Assembly: GCA_965248605.1 (NCBI GenBank)
Contig: CBDFJV010000007.1
Coordinates: forward strand, 1,178,001 to 1,242,000
Length of the DNA stretch: 64,000 bases
Direction: 5' to 3'
Source: CAUZJF01 sp965248605
Lineage (GTDB): Bacteria; Chloroflexota; Dehalococcoidia; Lucifugimonadales; CAUZJF01
In this document: one piece after another, positions 42,512 through 52,444 of the stretch
Numbering within the stretch: the first letter of the stretch is position 1
Layout of the letters: each line of letters opens with the position of its first letter
Position numbers and translations under genes: made by a program
Notes under the pieces: generated by a model
What the model was told of the DNA's origin: nothing
Database searches by the model: none
What the model saw: only the letters and a program-made list of their open reading frames with translations

Positions 42512-44512
42512 ATGACCGGTCCTGACTTCACGACTATAAAGGCTACTCAGATCGCGCCTCCCCCGGCGTGGGCGGTGACGCAGCGGCAGCTCATCTCGAC
42601 GATGGAGACGGCGGCCGATCTTTTTGTCGAGAAGGAAGAGGACGCGGCGGGCAATCCGTACTTCGTTCACGACGTCGACGACGTCTACGAAAGCATGTCG
42701 ATGCGGGCCCTGTTCTACTCGGCGGGCGCCGATAAGAGACTGCTCGACATGGCTCTACGGGAGTGGAACGCCACGACTCGTTTTTACGGCGAGGAGGTCA
42801 AGCCTGCTCCCGGAGAGCAGATTCACGAGATGTACATGGCGCAGCTCCACAACGAATGGTGGAACCTCGCCATCCCGTTCAACTCGGACTGGTTCCACAT
42901 GGGCGAGGGCAGCGAGAGCTTCTTCGAGTTCGGCCTCGCCGACCCCACCATTGCGGAGAACGTCCGGCGGTCGAGGAAGTTCGCCGCGATGTTCATCGGC
43001 GAAGACCCCGACGCTCCGAACTACGACCCCGAGCACAAGATCATCCGGTCGCCGTTCACCAGCAGCGTCGGCCCCTTGCTGAAGGCACGAGGCGCTCCGC
43101 CGCTCATCCACAGCACAGGCGAAGTCACCGGGGACCTGGAACTCGTAAAGGCCTGGCTCGATCCGAGGTCGATGGGCGATTTCGGGCACCGTCGCGGCAG
43201 CCGGCAGGGCCCAAGTGAGGGCCCGCTGTTCACCCATCTATATCCCATAATCAAAAAGTTGGAGTCCGACTGGTACGAGGACCCCGAACGGCGTGAAGAG
43301 ATACTCTCGATCTTCGACGACGTGGTACTGAACGGGGACGAGCCGGCCAATCTCTGCGCCACCGGCCTCGTGACCAACGCGTACCTCTACACCGGCGACG
43401 AGAAGTATAAGAAGTGGGTGCTCGACTACGTCGATGTTTGGATGGACCGCACGAAACAGAACGGCGGCATCCTGCCCGACAACGTCGGGCCCACCGGCAA
43501 GATCGGCGAGAAGCGCGAGGGTCTCTGGTGGAACGGCATCCACGGCTGGAACCGTCGAGGCGGCTGCGACCGGATGTTCATCGCGACGGCGGTGGCGGCG
43601 GAGTGCGCTCTCCTTCTGAGCGGCGACTTCGGCTATCTCGACCTGTTGCGGTCCCAGCTCAAGCTGCTTCTGGACAACGCCATGCCCCGCGACGACGGCC
43701 ACCTGCTGGTGCCCAATCGGTACGGCCCGGACGGATGGGCCGAACCGAGGGAGATGCCTCTCCGGGAGCCCGTGCATCTCTACCACGCCTCGATGTCGAA
43801 GGAGGACTACGAGCTGATCGTCGCGCTTCGCGAAGGCGATAAGGACGGCGATTGGAACCACGTCGCGTCCGCCGGCGACGGCAAAGGTAGCGTCGTCTAC
43901 AAGTCACGGTTCCAGTACTACGATGGCAAGAACCCGGACTGGCCGCTGCAGATGATGCAGGCCGACCTCGACCACGTCCTGAGGGTCATGGACACACTGC
44001 GGCGTGACACCCGCGACGTCGCCACGAAGCTGCGCGATGACTTCTGGCCGCCGAACCCCATCGCGATGAAGGGCCTCACGCACCTGACGATGGGATCACC
44101 GCAGCCGATGTACAACGGCGGCTTGCAGCGCGGACAGGTCCGCATCTTCGATCATGACCGCCGCCGGCCGGGTCTTCCCCTCGACGTCGCGGCCCTTGTC
44201 GACAAGCTCCAGCCCGAGCTCACAGGCCTCCAGTTAGTGAACCTCAGCCCGACCGAGACGCGGAATGTCATCGTTCAGGCAGGGGTCTTCGGCGAGCACC
44301 AGTTCACCGAAGTGAGGTTCAACGAGGAGAGCTACGAGCGCGAAGGCCCGCCGAGCATGTGGACTCGCCCGGAGCGGGTCCAGACTCAGAGGTCCGTGAG
44401 CGTCGAGTCGAAGCACCTCGCCGTTGAGTTGCCGCCGTCGACGTCAATTCAGATTGACGCAGTTACGCGGCGATTCGTTAATGATCCGAGCTACGCGTTT
44501 CCTTGGCGTTGA
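42512..44512 (+). CDS. Large alpha/alpha-toroid protein of unknown function
   Basis: 666 aa, ATG at 42512 after ATAGGAGACGCC, 53 bp after the crotonase gene. It has no signal peptide. The central 230-560 region has helical-hairpin features (KYKKWVLDYVDVWMDRTKQN, GGILPDNVGPTG, WWNGIHGWNRRGGCDRMFIA), as in six-hairpin glycosidase-like proteins. The end (VNLSPTETRNVIVQAGVFGE) looks like a beta-domain. I cannot give an enzyme activity. It is probably in one transcription unit with the crotonase. Confidence 0.55.
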   Translation: MTGPDFTTIKATQIAPPPAWAVTQRQLISTMETAADLFVEKEEDAAGNPYFVHDVDDVYESMSMRALFYSAGADKRLLDMALREWNATTRFYGEEVKPAPGEQIHEMYMAQLHNEWWNLAIPFNSDWFHMGEGSESFFEFGLADPTIAENVRRSRKFAAMFIGEDPDAPNYDPEHKIIRSPFTSSVGPLLKARGAPPLIHSTGEVTGDLELVKAWLDPRSMGDFGHRRGSRQGPSEGPLFTHLYPIIKKLESDWYEDPERREEILSIFDDVVLNGDEPANLCATGLVTNAYLYTGDEKYKKWVLDYVDVWMDRTKQNGGILPDNVGPTGKIGEKREGLWWNGIHGWNRRGGCDRMFIATAVAAECALLLSGDFGYLDLLRSQLKLLLDNAMPRDDGHLLVPNRYGPDGWAEPREMPLREPVHLYHASMSKEDYELIVALREGDKDGDWNHVASAGDGKGSVVYKSRFQYYDGKNPDWPLQMMQADLDHVLRVMDTLRRDTRDVATKLRDDFWPPNPIAMKGLTHLTMGSPQPMYNGGLQRGQVRIFDHDRRRPGLPLDVAALVDKLQPELTGLQLVNLSPTETRNVIVQAGVFGEHQFTEVRFNEESYEREGPPSMWTRPERVQTQRSVSVESKHLAVELPPSTSIQIDAVTRRFVNDPSYAFPWR

Positions 44513-44999
44513 GATGGGCGCCTATGCGAGCCGGAATGGGGCCAAAAGCGCTATCCAATGAGCTTCTGTAGTCGGTATAAAAGAGCCCTCATCTCCCCGA
44601 GAGGCTCGGGATCTTTGACAGTCTTCTCCCAGAAGGAGGCTGTCTCAGAAGTCCTGTTTCTGCCCAGTCGGGAAGAGAGTTAGGAAAGCCTGCCGTCGGA
44701 AGTCGGCGTGCTGGCGGTAACAGCGACGGTTTCCGTGCGCAAACCAAGACACCCTCACCTTAATCCTCTCCCATCAAGGGAAAGGAGATCAGACGCTTCT
44801 CTTTTGAGACAGCCTCGAAGCGGGAGAAGAGGTAAGATCCCCCGTTTTCGTCCCTTTAGGTGCTGGTCACGACCTGCCTCTGTCATTCCGAGCCCTGCGA
44901 GGAATCTAAGGAGGTGCCACGATCGATGCCTCGCGACCCGTAGAGCCGGCCTTGGGTCCTTCGTCGCTGCGCTCCTCAGGACGACAGGTCTGGCAGAAA
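44513..44999. other. Intergenic region
   Basis: No gene seen. It carries scattered repeat-like pieces (for example CATTCCGAGCCCTGCGAGGA near 44884). Confidence 0.4.
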
Positions 45000-45001
45000 A
45001 C

Positions 45002-45035
45002 AAAGACCCGTTGCGACATCGCAGCGGGTCTTTGT
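45002..45035 (-). terminator. Rho-independent terminator
   Basis: On the minus strand AAAGACCCGCTGCGA pairs with TCGCAACGGGTCTTT (one mismatch), followed by GTTTTC. It ends the truncated coiled-coil gene immediately upstream. Confidence 0.6.
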
Positions 45036-45052
45036 TTGGTTAAGTCAGCCTG

Positions 45053-45600
45053 CTAGCTCTGCGAGCCTACAACGGTCCGCTCGTCGGATGTACCGACGTT
45101 CGAAACCTGGCCCCCGCCGGTCTGGCCGTCGGAGGCCTGCTGTTCGCCGTCCGAGTCCTCGCCTGACTCGCCTTGTAGCTCTAGCTCGAGGGCGAGCCTC
45201 GCTTCCTCGAATTCGCGTCGCAAGGCCTCCATGGCCTCGTGACCTGCGAGCCGTAGCTCTTCGCGAGCGGCTTCCAGCTCCTTGTCCAGCGCGAGCTTGG
45301 CCTCCCCGCGTTCGTGTTCGAAGGCCTCCCACGCTTTCTGGCCCTCCTGGTCTGGTGAACCTAAACGTTCCGTGAAGATTCGATAGGGTTCTCGTTGTTT
45401 TCCGGTTTGCGTCGAATACCATCGGTAGCTGAGGCGAAGAGATGTGGTCTGGGTGTCCGGACGGTCCCTTTACCTGGTCAGGATCCGTCGGGCCCGCTGC
45501 TCGTCCCTGGCCTTGGTCAGCAACATGAAACGCTCGAAGACGGTCCGGGAATACGGACTTGTCGGGTGCTTTACGAGTACCGATGCGATACCCAGGTGCT
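45053..45600 (-). pseudogene. Coiled-coil protein, C-terminal remnant interrupted by a stop
   Basis: The minus strand from the IS1380 border reads HLGIASVLVKHPTSPYSRTV, FERFMLLTKARDEQRARRIL, then an in-frame TAA, and goes on in the same frame SLRLSYRWYSTQTGKQREPY. A charged coiled-coil follows (KLALDKELEAAREELRLAGH, EAMEALRREFEEARLALELE), then a Gly/Ser-rich end and stop at 45053. The insertion element to the right removed the 5' part. Family unknown. A terminator follows. Confidence 0.45.
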
Positions 45601-45604
45601 TTAG

Positions 45605-47308
45605 CCCGAATCCACCGAAGGACGTCCTTGGGGACAGCCCTTGAAGAAGCCAGCGGGTGCTCCTCTGAATCTGGGATAATGGTTTTGGAACAGAAACCCG
45701 CCCGGAAACAAGGAGCACCCAATAGATGCTGCCACAGAACAAACCCGACCGTATCCGCATCGTCTTTGACGACCATCGCCTGGTGGCCAATGCCGGCCTG
45801 CTCCTGCCGGCCACCCTAGCCCGGCACCTGGGCCTGCGGGAACTCGTCGACCATCACCTTGACCTCGGCGGAGCGCCGGGACGGGCGAACACTGGGGACA
45901 AGATGCTGACGCTGGTCGCTTCCGCGCTGGCAGGCGGCGACTGCATCGACGACGCCGATGCGCTGCGCGCTGGTGGGACGGTCGGTGTTCTAGGCTGCGT
46001 GGTCAAGGCGCCATCCACCCTGGGGACCTTCCTGCGCAGCTTCCGGTGGGGGCATGTCCGTCAACTCGACCGCGTGAGCCGCCAGTTGTTGGCCCGGGCC
46101 TGGGCCGCTGGGGCCGGACCCGGCGACTCGCCCCTGACCATCGACCTGGACTCGACCATCTGCGAGACCTATGGACTGGCCAAGGAGGGAGCGCGCCACC
46201 ACGGCTATACCGGCGCCCGCGGCTATCACCCGCTGCTGGCCATTGCCGCCGGCACCGGCGAGGTGCTGATGTCCCGGCTGCGCGAGGGCCGGGCCAACAC
46301 CGCCCGTGGCGCCGCCCACTTCCTGCGTGAGACGGTGGGGCGGGTGCGCTACGGCGGGGCCAGGGGACAACTCACGGTGCGGGCCGACAGCGGCTTCTAC
46401 GCCCACACTGTCGTTGCCGCCTGCCGGGAAATGGATGTCCGCTTCTCTATCACCATCCGCCAGCGCGCCAGCCTGCGGGACCTGATCGAGGCGATACCAG
46501 AGGAGGACTGGACTCCCATTCCCTACTGGACGGACGGCGCCGCCGATGTCGCCGAGACGACTTACACCCCGTTCCAGACCAAGCCGGACGCCGCGCCGGT
46601 GCGGCTCATTGTCCGGCGGGTGAAGCCGACGCCCGGTTCCCAGCTCGCCCTCTTCGCCAGATACAGCTATCACGCCTTCATCACCGACCGCGATGGGGAG
46701 ACGCTGGAACTGGAGGCCGATCATCGCCGCCACGCCGAGGTCGAGAACGCCATACGCGACCTCAAGTACGGCGTCGGGCTGAACCACATGCCGTCGGCGC
46801 GCTTCGCCGCCAACGGCGCCTGGCTGGCGGTCCAGGTGATGGCGCATAACCTGGCCCGCTGGACGGCGCGGATTGGTCTGGGCGAGCGGACCGTGATCAC
46901 CAAGACCCTCAGGCGGCGGGTCTTCGCTCTGGTGGGACGGATCACCCGCTCGGCGCGCCGCCTCACTTTGCATCTCCCCCGGCGCTGGCCTTGGGAAACC
47001 CAGTTCAGTCGCGCCTTGGCCCGGCTGCAAGCCATTCCGTTCCCGGCCTGACAGCCAGCCTGCAACTGACCCAACGTCCCCGCAATCTCGCGCCACCCCG
47101 GTCGCGAGAGTCCCCTGCTGCGTATCCTCTCGCCTTCCCGCGCATCGCAACTCCCGCATAGGGCCTTAGGGGCCCTGTGCGGCGACTGAAGACCGGCCGC
47201 CGGCCTCCCATCTACCCCAAGACCCCAGGCCATCCCCCCTGTAGCTCCCTCACCCACCCCCTTCCGCTGCCCTCACGCCGTCCATCGGTGTCCTTCGGTG
47301 GATTAGGG
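45605..47308 (+). mobile_element. IS1380-family insertion sequence, copy A
   Basis: Left end CCCGAATCCACCGAAGGAC (45605-45623) and right end GTCCTTCGGTGGATTAGGG (47290-47308) are inverted repeats with one mismatch. Inside is a single transposase gene. The element abuts copy B; only CTTAG lies between, and TTAG also stands before the left end, consistent with a short target duplication. Confidence 0.8.
45726..47051 (+). CDS. IS1380-family transposase (copy A)
   Basis: 441 aa, ATG at 45726 after AAGGAGCACCCAATAG. The DDE residues are visible in TIDLDSTICETYG, TVRADSGFY and HAEVENAIRDLKYG. The start GDKMLTLVASALAGGDCIDD and the end ITRSARRLTLHLPRRWPW are typical of the family. The frame is complete, so the enzyme may be active. 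It differs from the copy B protein by scattered substitutions, with no gaps. Confidence 0.9.
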   Translation: MLPQNKPDRIRIVFDDHRLVANAGLLLPATLARHLGLRELVDHHLDLGGAPGRANTGDKMLTLVASALAGGDCIDDADALRAGGTVGVLGCVVKAPSTLGTFLRSFRWGHVRQLDRVSRQLLARAWAAGAGPGDSPLTIDLDSTICETYGLAKEGARHHGYTGARGYHPLLAIAAGTGEVLMSRLREGRANTARGAAHFLRETVGRVRYGGARGQLTVRADSGFYAHTVVAACREMDVRFSITIRQRASLRDLIEAIPEEDWTPIPYWTDGAADVAETTYTPFQTKPDAAPVRLIVRRVKPTPGSQLALFARYSYHAFITDRDGETLELEADHRRHAEVENAIRDLKYGVGLNHMPSARFAANGAWLAVQVMAHNLARWTARIGLGERTVITKTLRRRVFALVGRITRSARRLTLHLPRRWPWETQFSRALARLQAIPFPA

Positions 47309-47313
47309 CTTAG

Positions 47314-49031
47314 CCCTAATCCACCGAAGGACGGCGTGTAGGAGGCCTGCTGAAGAAACAAAAGGGTGCGCCTCTGAATCTGGGATAATGGTTTTGAAAC
47401 AGAAAACCGGTCCCAGAAAAGGAGCACCCGATAGATGCTACCACGTAACCACCCCGACCGCATCCAAATCGCCTTCGACGACCACCGCCTGGTGGCCAAT
47501 GCCGGGCTGATCCTTCCCGCCACCCTCGCCCTGCGCCTTGGCCTGCCCCAACTCCTCCGGAAGCACCTCGACCTCGGCGGCGCGCCGGGCCGGGCGAACA
47601 CCGGCGACAAGATGATGACCCTGGTGGCCTCCGCCCTAGCCGGCGGAGATTGCATCGACGACGCCGATGTGCTGCGCGCCGGCGGGACCGCCCGCGTGCT
47701 CGGTTTCACGGCTAAGGCTCCCTCCACCCTGGGCACCTTCCTGCGCAGCTTCAGGTGGGGCCATGTCCGCCAACTGGACCGGGTGAGCCGCGAGTTGCTG
47801 GCCCGGGTCTGGAAGGCCGGTGCCGGACCCGGCGACGCACCATTCACCATCGACCTTGATTCGACGATCTGCGAGACCTACGGACTGGCCAAGGAGGGCG
47901 CCCGCCACCACGGCTACACCGGTGCGCGGGGCTATCACCCGCTGCTGGCCGTCGCCGCCGGCACCGGCGACGTGCTGATGGCCCGCCTGCGCGAGGGCCG
48001 GGCTAACACCGCCCGCGGCGCTGCCCACTTCCTGCGTGAAACGGTGGGGCGGGTGCGCTACTGCGGAGCCAGGGGCCAACTCACGGTGCGGGCCGACAGC
48101 GGCTTCTATACCCACGCCGTGGTCGCCGTCTGCCGCCGGATGGATGTCCGCTTCTCCATCGCCATCCGCCAGCGCGCCCGCCTGCGGAATCTCATCGAGG
48201 CGATACCCGAAGATGGCTGGACGCCGATTCCTTACTGGCTGGACGGCGCCGCCGATGTGGCCGAGACCACCTACACCCCGTTCCAGGCCGAGGCGGACGC
48301 CGCGCCGGTACGGCTCATCGTCCGGCGGGTGAAGCCGGCGCCCTGTTCTCAACTGGCTCTCTTCGCCACCTACAGCTATCACGGCTTCATCACCGACCGG
48401 GACGGGGAGACGCTGGAACTGGAGGCCGATCATCGCCGTCACGCCGAGATCGAGAATGCGATACGCGACCTCAAGTACGGCGTGGGGCTGAACCATCTCC
48501 CCTCGGGCCGTTTCGCCGCCAACGGCGCCTGGCTGGCGGTACAGGTGATGGCGCACAACCTGGCCCGCTGGACAGCCCGCATCGGCCTGGGTCAGCAGAT
48601 CGTGACCACCAAGACCCTCAGACGACGGGTCTTTGCCTTGGCCGGACGGATCACCCGCTCGGCACGCCGATTGACCCTGCAGCTTCCCCGGCGCTGGCCC
48701 TGGGAGGAGCAGTTCAGCCGCGCCCTGGCCCGACTGCGAGCCATTCCACTCCCAGCCTGACGGAGCCCGTCCGCCACTGACCCACCAGCCAACCCAACGT
48801 CCCCGCAAACTCGCGCCAGCCCAGTCCGCGAGCGCCTCTTGCCGTGTCCTATCCCGCCATCTGGCTCGCCACAGCCACTGTAGGCCGCCATCGGTGCCCC
48901 CAAAAGCGCCTGCAGACCGCCCGCCAACCTCCCGTCTACCCAAATTCGAGCCCGGATCATCACGCCTGTAACTCCCTCACCCCCTTCCGCTGTCCTCACG
49001 TCGTCCATCCCTGTCCGTCGGTGGATTCGGG
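47314..49031 (+). mobile_element. IS1380-family insertion sequence, copy B
   Basis: Left end CCCTAATCCACCGAAGGAC (47314-47332) and right end GTCCGTCGGTGGATTCGGG (49013-49031) are inverted repeats. It directly follows copy A in the same orientation. Sequence differences spread over the whole length show it is a related element, not a fresh duplication of A. Confidence 0.8.
47435..48760 (+). CDS. IS1380-family transposase (copy B)
   Basis: 441 aa, ATG at 47435 after AAAGGAGCACCCGATAG. The same DDE landmarks as copy A (DLDSTICETYG, RADSGFY, HAEIENAIRDLKYG). The frame is complete. Large antisense frames on the minus strand of both copies are coding shadows. Confidence 0.9.
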   Translation: MLPRNHPDRIQIAFDDHRLVANAGLILPATLALRLGLPQLLRKHLDLGGAPGRANTGDKMMTLVASALAGGDCIDDADVLRAGGTARVLGFTAKAPSTLGTFLRSFRWGHVRQLDRVSRELLARVWKAGAGPGDAPFTIDLDSTICETYGLAKEGARHHGYTGARGYHPLLAVAAGTGDVLMARLREGRANTARGAAHFLRETVGRVRYCGARGQLTVRADSGFYTHAVVAVCRRMDVRFSIAIRQRARLRNLIEAIPEDGWTPIPYWLDGAADVAETTYTPFQAEADAAPVRLIVRRVKPAPCSQLALFATYSYHGFITDRDGETLELEADHRRHAEIENAIRDLKYGVGLNHLPSGRFAANGAWLAVQVMAHNLARWTARIGLGQQIVTTKTLRRRVFALAGRITRSARRLTLQLPRRWPWEEQFSRALARLRAIPLPA

Positions 49032-49046
49032 TGTAGGACAAGGTCG

Positions 49047-49583
49047 ATGCCCGTCGAAGTCGGGCACGCTGCTGTGTCTTTCAATAGGGGTTTCTTCCCG
49101 CCCCTTGATCCTGAGGGTGGATCCGCTCGCCACGAGCAGCAGAACCACGGCCTGCATCGATGTCCGACAGTCCTCTTTCAAGACGCGGATGAAGAGGTGC
49201 GCGATGCAGCCGCTGGTTGCTTCCGCAACTTTGAGAGGGCCGAGCTGGCAGATTACGGCGATCTGGCTAAGGTGTATCTCCGAAGCCCGGCCTTTACCCC
49301 GGAGAAAGACTCCTTGGCTGAGGCACTTGACAGGTCAATAGCGAACCTACCGCATCAGGTACTGGAAGTCGCCAAGCGCTTCCTTGATGAAGCGGGCAAG
49401 GAGGCGGCCGACATAAGGACAAGAAGAGCTGCCTTCGCTGATGTCATCGGTAGACTGGTCGTTCGAGTCTACGGCCGCTCATCCGATCCGAGAATCAGAT
49501 CACGGTGCCTCGACTTGATCGACAATATGACCGCAATCAGAGCGTATGGGCTGGAGAAGGCGATCACTCAGCTTGAACGCTGA
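49047..49583 (+). pseudogene. C-terminal remnant of a HEAT-repeat protein, possibly a STAND/NACHT-type NTPase
   Basis: From about 49170 the plus strand reads DADEEVRDAAAGCFRNFERA, ELADYGDLAKVYLRSPAF, then HQVLEVAKRFLDEAGKEAAD and RSRCLDLIDNMTAIRAYGLE to the stop at 49583. This pattern (VRxxAAxCFR, then RCLDLIDxM near the end) is known to me from the helical-repeat ends of large STAND ATPases, many of them defence proteins. The 5' part is missing; IS1380 copy B ends 16 bp before. The front part (49047-49170) may be out of frame. Family assignment is tentative. Confidence 0.4.
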
Positions 49584-49818
49584 GCAAAGACGACAATGAC
49601 TCAGCGTCAACGCTGAAACCGAGCCCGGCCAGTTTCTCGTGATGGAACCACACGCACCAGAAGTCCAAACACTAGGTTCACCAGGGGCGCTACCACCTTT
49701 TCACGCCCCCGTTCGCGACCGCTTAAGAACCTAGTCCTTCCGGTGCCCGCCGATTCTACGCAGCTCCGTGGCTACGCAGCAAGAGACGCCGTTTTGGAGC
49801 CAAGATTATCCAGTCCTT
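49584..49818. other. Intergenic region
   Basis: No gene seen. Confidence 0.4.
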
Positions 49819-49970
49819 GGAGGATGCACGCTCGCCTTCGTGGCGGAGCAATGGGAGGCTGTCACCATTCCGATCCTTAAGACTCGTGAGCCCTTGATCG
49901 CGCATCCTTCCTTCCACCAGTCCGTCAGAAGATCGTCGGAATCGTTGCCGCCAGGCTCTGCCACTACCTG
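49819..49970 (-). pseudogene. Duplicate of the rpoD 5' end
   Basis: About 150 bases match, with scattered changes, the first codons of rpoD (52071-52227). The minus strand reads RMRDQGLTSLKDRNGDSLPL then LRHEGERAS, against RDQGLTSHKDRNGNSLSLLR in rpoD. The rest of the sigma factor is absent, so this is a leftover of a duplication. Confidence 0.6.
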
Positions 49971-49995
49971 AATTAGTCGGCAGCGAAGGCAAACG

Positions 49996-50030
49996 AAAGG
50001 GGGGCAGGCACGGATGCCTTGCCCCCCTTT
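49996..50030 (-). terminator. Rho-independent terminator of the RRM gene
   Basis: AAAGGGGGGCA and TGCCCCCCTTT-type arms form a strong GC hairpin followed on the minus strand by TTTCGTTTG. It lies about 106 bp after the RRM stop. A decayed copy is at 23290-23320. Confidence 0.75.
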
Positions 50031-50135
50031 CTTGAACCTACGATCCAGGTCAGAGCTTACTGTGACCAACAACCGAAGCCGCTTCAACCTGGCGAGATAA
50101 CCTCAGCCAGCCCTGGGACCAGAGGTCTGTTGGGT

Positions 50136-50459
50136 CTAGTAGCGGTTGCCGCCGCCGTAACTGCCACCGCCACCACCACCGTAACCGCGCCCTCCTCCGC
50201 CGCCTCCGCCTCTGTCCTCTTTGGGACGGGCCTCGTTCACGGTCAGGTTGCGGCCCCCGACATCCTTGCCGTTCATGGCCTGAATGGCGGCTTCCGCCTC
50301 GGCGTTCTGGGGCATTTCGACAAAGCCGAAGCCGCGCGAGCGGCCACTCTCTCGGTCGGTTATGACTCTCGCCGACGTGACTTCCCCGAATTCGGTGAAG
50401 GCCACTTGGAGTGAGTCATCGGTGGTCTCGAACGTTAGGTTGCCCACATATATATTCAT
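50136..50459 (-). CDS. Glycine-rich RNA-binding protein with one RRM domain
   Basis: 107 aa from ATG 50459 (MNIYVGNLTFETTDDSLQVA). RNP2 is IYVGNL (3-8) and RNP1 is RGFGFVEM (about 43-50); the tail from residue 84 is nearly all Gly with Arg and Tyr and ends GGGNRY. The family includes bacterial cold-induced RNA chaperones. A GGAG-like site (AGGAGCGCC) lies before the start. It is downstream of rpoD on the same strand but separated by 275 bp without a gene. Confidence 0.85.
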   Translation of the reverse strand: MNIYVGNLTFETTDDSLQVAFTEFGEVTSARVITDRESGRSRGFGFVEMPQNAEAEAAIQAMNGKDVGGRNLTVNEARPKEDRGGGGGGGRGYGGGGGGSYGGGNRY

Positions 50460-50734
50460 GCGGCGCTCCTTAATTAAACTCTCCCGATCGCGTGGCAAGC
50501 GTCGCATGCGAGTCTAGCGGTGAAGTTAGAGGACGCAAAAAGCGGAACGAGGTTGCAATTTGATACTCGGAGGTGCGTCTATTGTAACACAAATACTCGG
50601 CGGCGGGATTTCGCACAGAGCTCGTCGATGGTGGCAGCGCCTGCCTTTCCCAGCAATTCAGGTGTCACCGAACAAAAGGCTCGACGCAGACTTTCACCCA
50701 GTCGCCCTTATTGAACATCGGCGAGGCTCCGAGT

Positions 50735-52234
50735 CTAAACTGCAAAGTCACGGAGCTTCCTTGAGCGGCTGGGATGGCGGAGCTTTCTCAGCGCCTTGGC
50801 CTCAATCTGTCGTATCCGCTCCCGGGTCACGCCGAAGACGCGACCTACTTCCTCCAGCGTACGGCTCTGCCCGTCCTCCAGGCCGAACCGCAGCTCGAGG
50901 ATCCTTGCCTCCCGTTCGACCAGGGTGGAGAAAACGTCGGCGATCTGTTCCTTCAGCAGATGGCGCGAGGCCTCATCGGGCGGCGCTGGCGCGTCCCGGT
51001 CCTCGATGAAGTCCCCGAGGTGACTATCTCCTTCTTCGCCGATGGGTGTTTCGAGGGAAATAGGTTGCTGGGATATCTTGAGTATCTCCCGGACACTCTC
51101 GGGCGTCACGTCCATAGCCTGCGCGATCTCCTCGCTTGTCGGTTCCCGGCCATACTCCTGAACGAGCCGGCGGCTTACTCGAAGGAGCTTGTTGATCCTC
51201 TCGACCATGTGGACCGGGACTCGGATGGTACGAGAGTGGTCCGCGATCGACCGTGTAACCCCCTGGCGAATCCACCAGGTAGCGTAGGTGCTGAACTTGA
51301 ATCCTCTTCGGTAGTCGAACTTCTCTACCGAGCGAATCAGCCCGATGTTCCCTTCTTGTATCAGGTCCAGAAGTGACACTCCCCTGCCGATGTACTTCTT
51401 GGCGACGCTCACAACTAGTCTCAGGTTGGTTTCGGCGAGATGCGCCCGGGCAGCGGTTCCCTCGCGTTTAATCCGCGAAATGTAACTATGCAAGACGAGC
51501 TCGTACGGGTCGATCATCCTTGCAAGGTCAGACTCTGTCTCCTTAGCCAGGTCTGCGAGGCTCGCGTCCTCACCGAGTGCCTCCATGACCTCGGGAGGAA
51601 GCAACCGGCTGTTCAGGGACAGCTGCTGGATTTCGCCGCGTACCTCCTCCGGCTCTTTGTTGAGCACGTCTGCTACGAAATTGAGCATCTCTTCCGGCAG
51701 CAACCCATCCAAAGGCGCCCTGATCTCCTCGTTCGAGTTAATCTCGTCGAGCGTTCGCTTACCCGGGAGCCCGTGGAATCGGCTGAGCGCATCGACTAGT
51801 CCATCGGCATCGCAGACTCGCTGGAGCATCCAGAGCACTACCTGCGAGGCTTTCGGCGAGCGCCCCGTGGGGCTGGTCAATCCCTCCTCGACTCGGATAA
51901 CGTGCTTATAGGCCTCCAACTTGCGAGCAAGAAGGCGTTCCTCGGCGGCTGTTAACAAGCTGACCCTGCCGATCTCACCCAGGTACATACGTACGGGGTC
52001 GTCAAGAACCTCGACTGGGTCGACAGTCCGATCAGTCCGCTCGAGACCCTCTCGGTTCTCTTCATCCTCGAAGGATGCACGCTCACCTTCGTGGCGGAGC
52101 AAAGAGAGGCTGTTGCCATTCCGATCCTTATGACTCGTGAGCCCTTGATCGCGCATCAGTTGTCTACTTGCCCCCTCGAAAGATTCGTCGGAATCGTTGC
52201 CGCTAGGTCGAGCGACACGACTATCTGCACACAA
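50735..52234 (-). CDS. rpoD: RNA polymerase primary sigma factor (RpoD/SigA)
   Basis: 499 aa. Region 1.2 is DPVRMYLGEIGRVSLLTAAE; regions 2.1-2.4 include NLRLVVSVAKKYIGRGVSLL, DLIQEGNIGLIRSVEKFDYR and FSTYATWWIRQGVTRSIADH. Region 3 follows (MVERINKLLRVSRRLVQEYG), and region 4.2 is TLEEVGRVFGVTRERIRQIE with ALRKLRHPSRS. It directs core polymerase to housekeeping promoters. The first 50 residues (RDQGLTSHKDRNG) are poorly conserved, and the first codons are uncertain. That 5' stretch is duplicated at 49819-49970. Confidence 0.9.
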   Translation of the reverse strand: MCADSRVARPSGNDSDESFEGASRQLMRDQGLTSHKDRNGNSLSLLRHEGERASFEDEENREGLERTDRTVDPVEVLDDPVRMYLGEIGRVSLLTAAEERLLARKLEAYKHVIRVEEGLTSPTGRSPKASQVVLWMLQRVCDADGLVDALSRFHGLPGKRTLDEINSNEEIRAPLDGLLPEEMLNFVADVLNKEPEEVRGEIQQLSLNSRLLPPEVMEALGEDASLADLAKETESDLARMIDPYELVLHSYISRIKREGTAARAHLAETNLRLVVSVAKKYIGRGVSLLDLIQEGNIGLIRSVEKFDYRRGFKFSTYATWWIRQGVTRSIADHSRTIRVPVHMVERINKLLRVSRRLVQEYGREPTSEEIAQAMDVTPESVREILKISQQPISLETPIGEEGDSHLGDFIEDRDAPAPPDEASRHLLKEQIADVFSTLVEREARILELRFGLEDGQSRTLEEVGRVFGVTRERIRQIEAKALRKLRHPSRSRKLRDFAV

Positions 52235-52444
52235 AGATACCCAGCCGCGAAGACTTTGTTGTGACCGTTCCCAGGGAGGGTTATCAGTGCCTCCGCGGCC
52301 CTGTTTTGCTAAGAGCTCGGAGGTGAGGCCAGCGTGCCCTCGAATAACGGCGACGGCCGGTCGTCAGTCGCACAGGCGATCGCCCGAGGTTAGAACCGAA
52401 ATCGGGCGAGTCCAAAGAGCACCCGCCGGTACAACTAGGCGCAG

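Noticed and set aside
45990..48943. Long minus-strand frames over both IS1380 transposases
   Set aside because: They are antisense to complete transposases and appear in both related copies for that reason alone.
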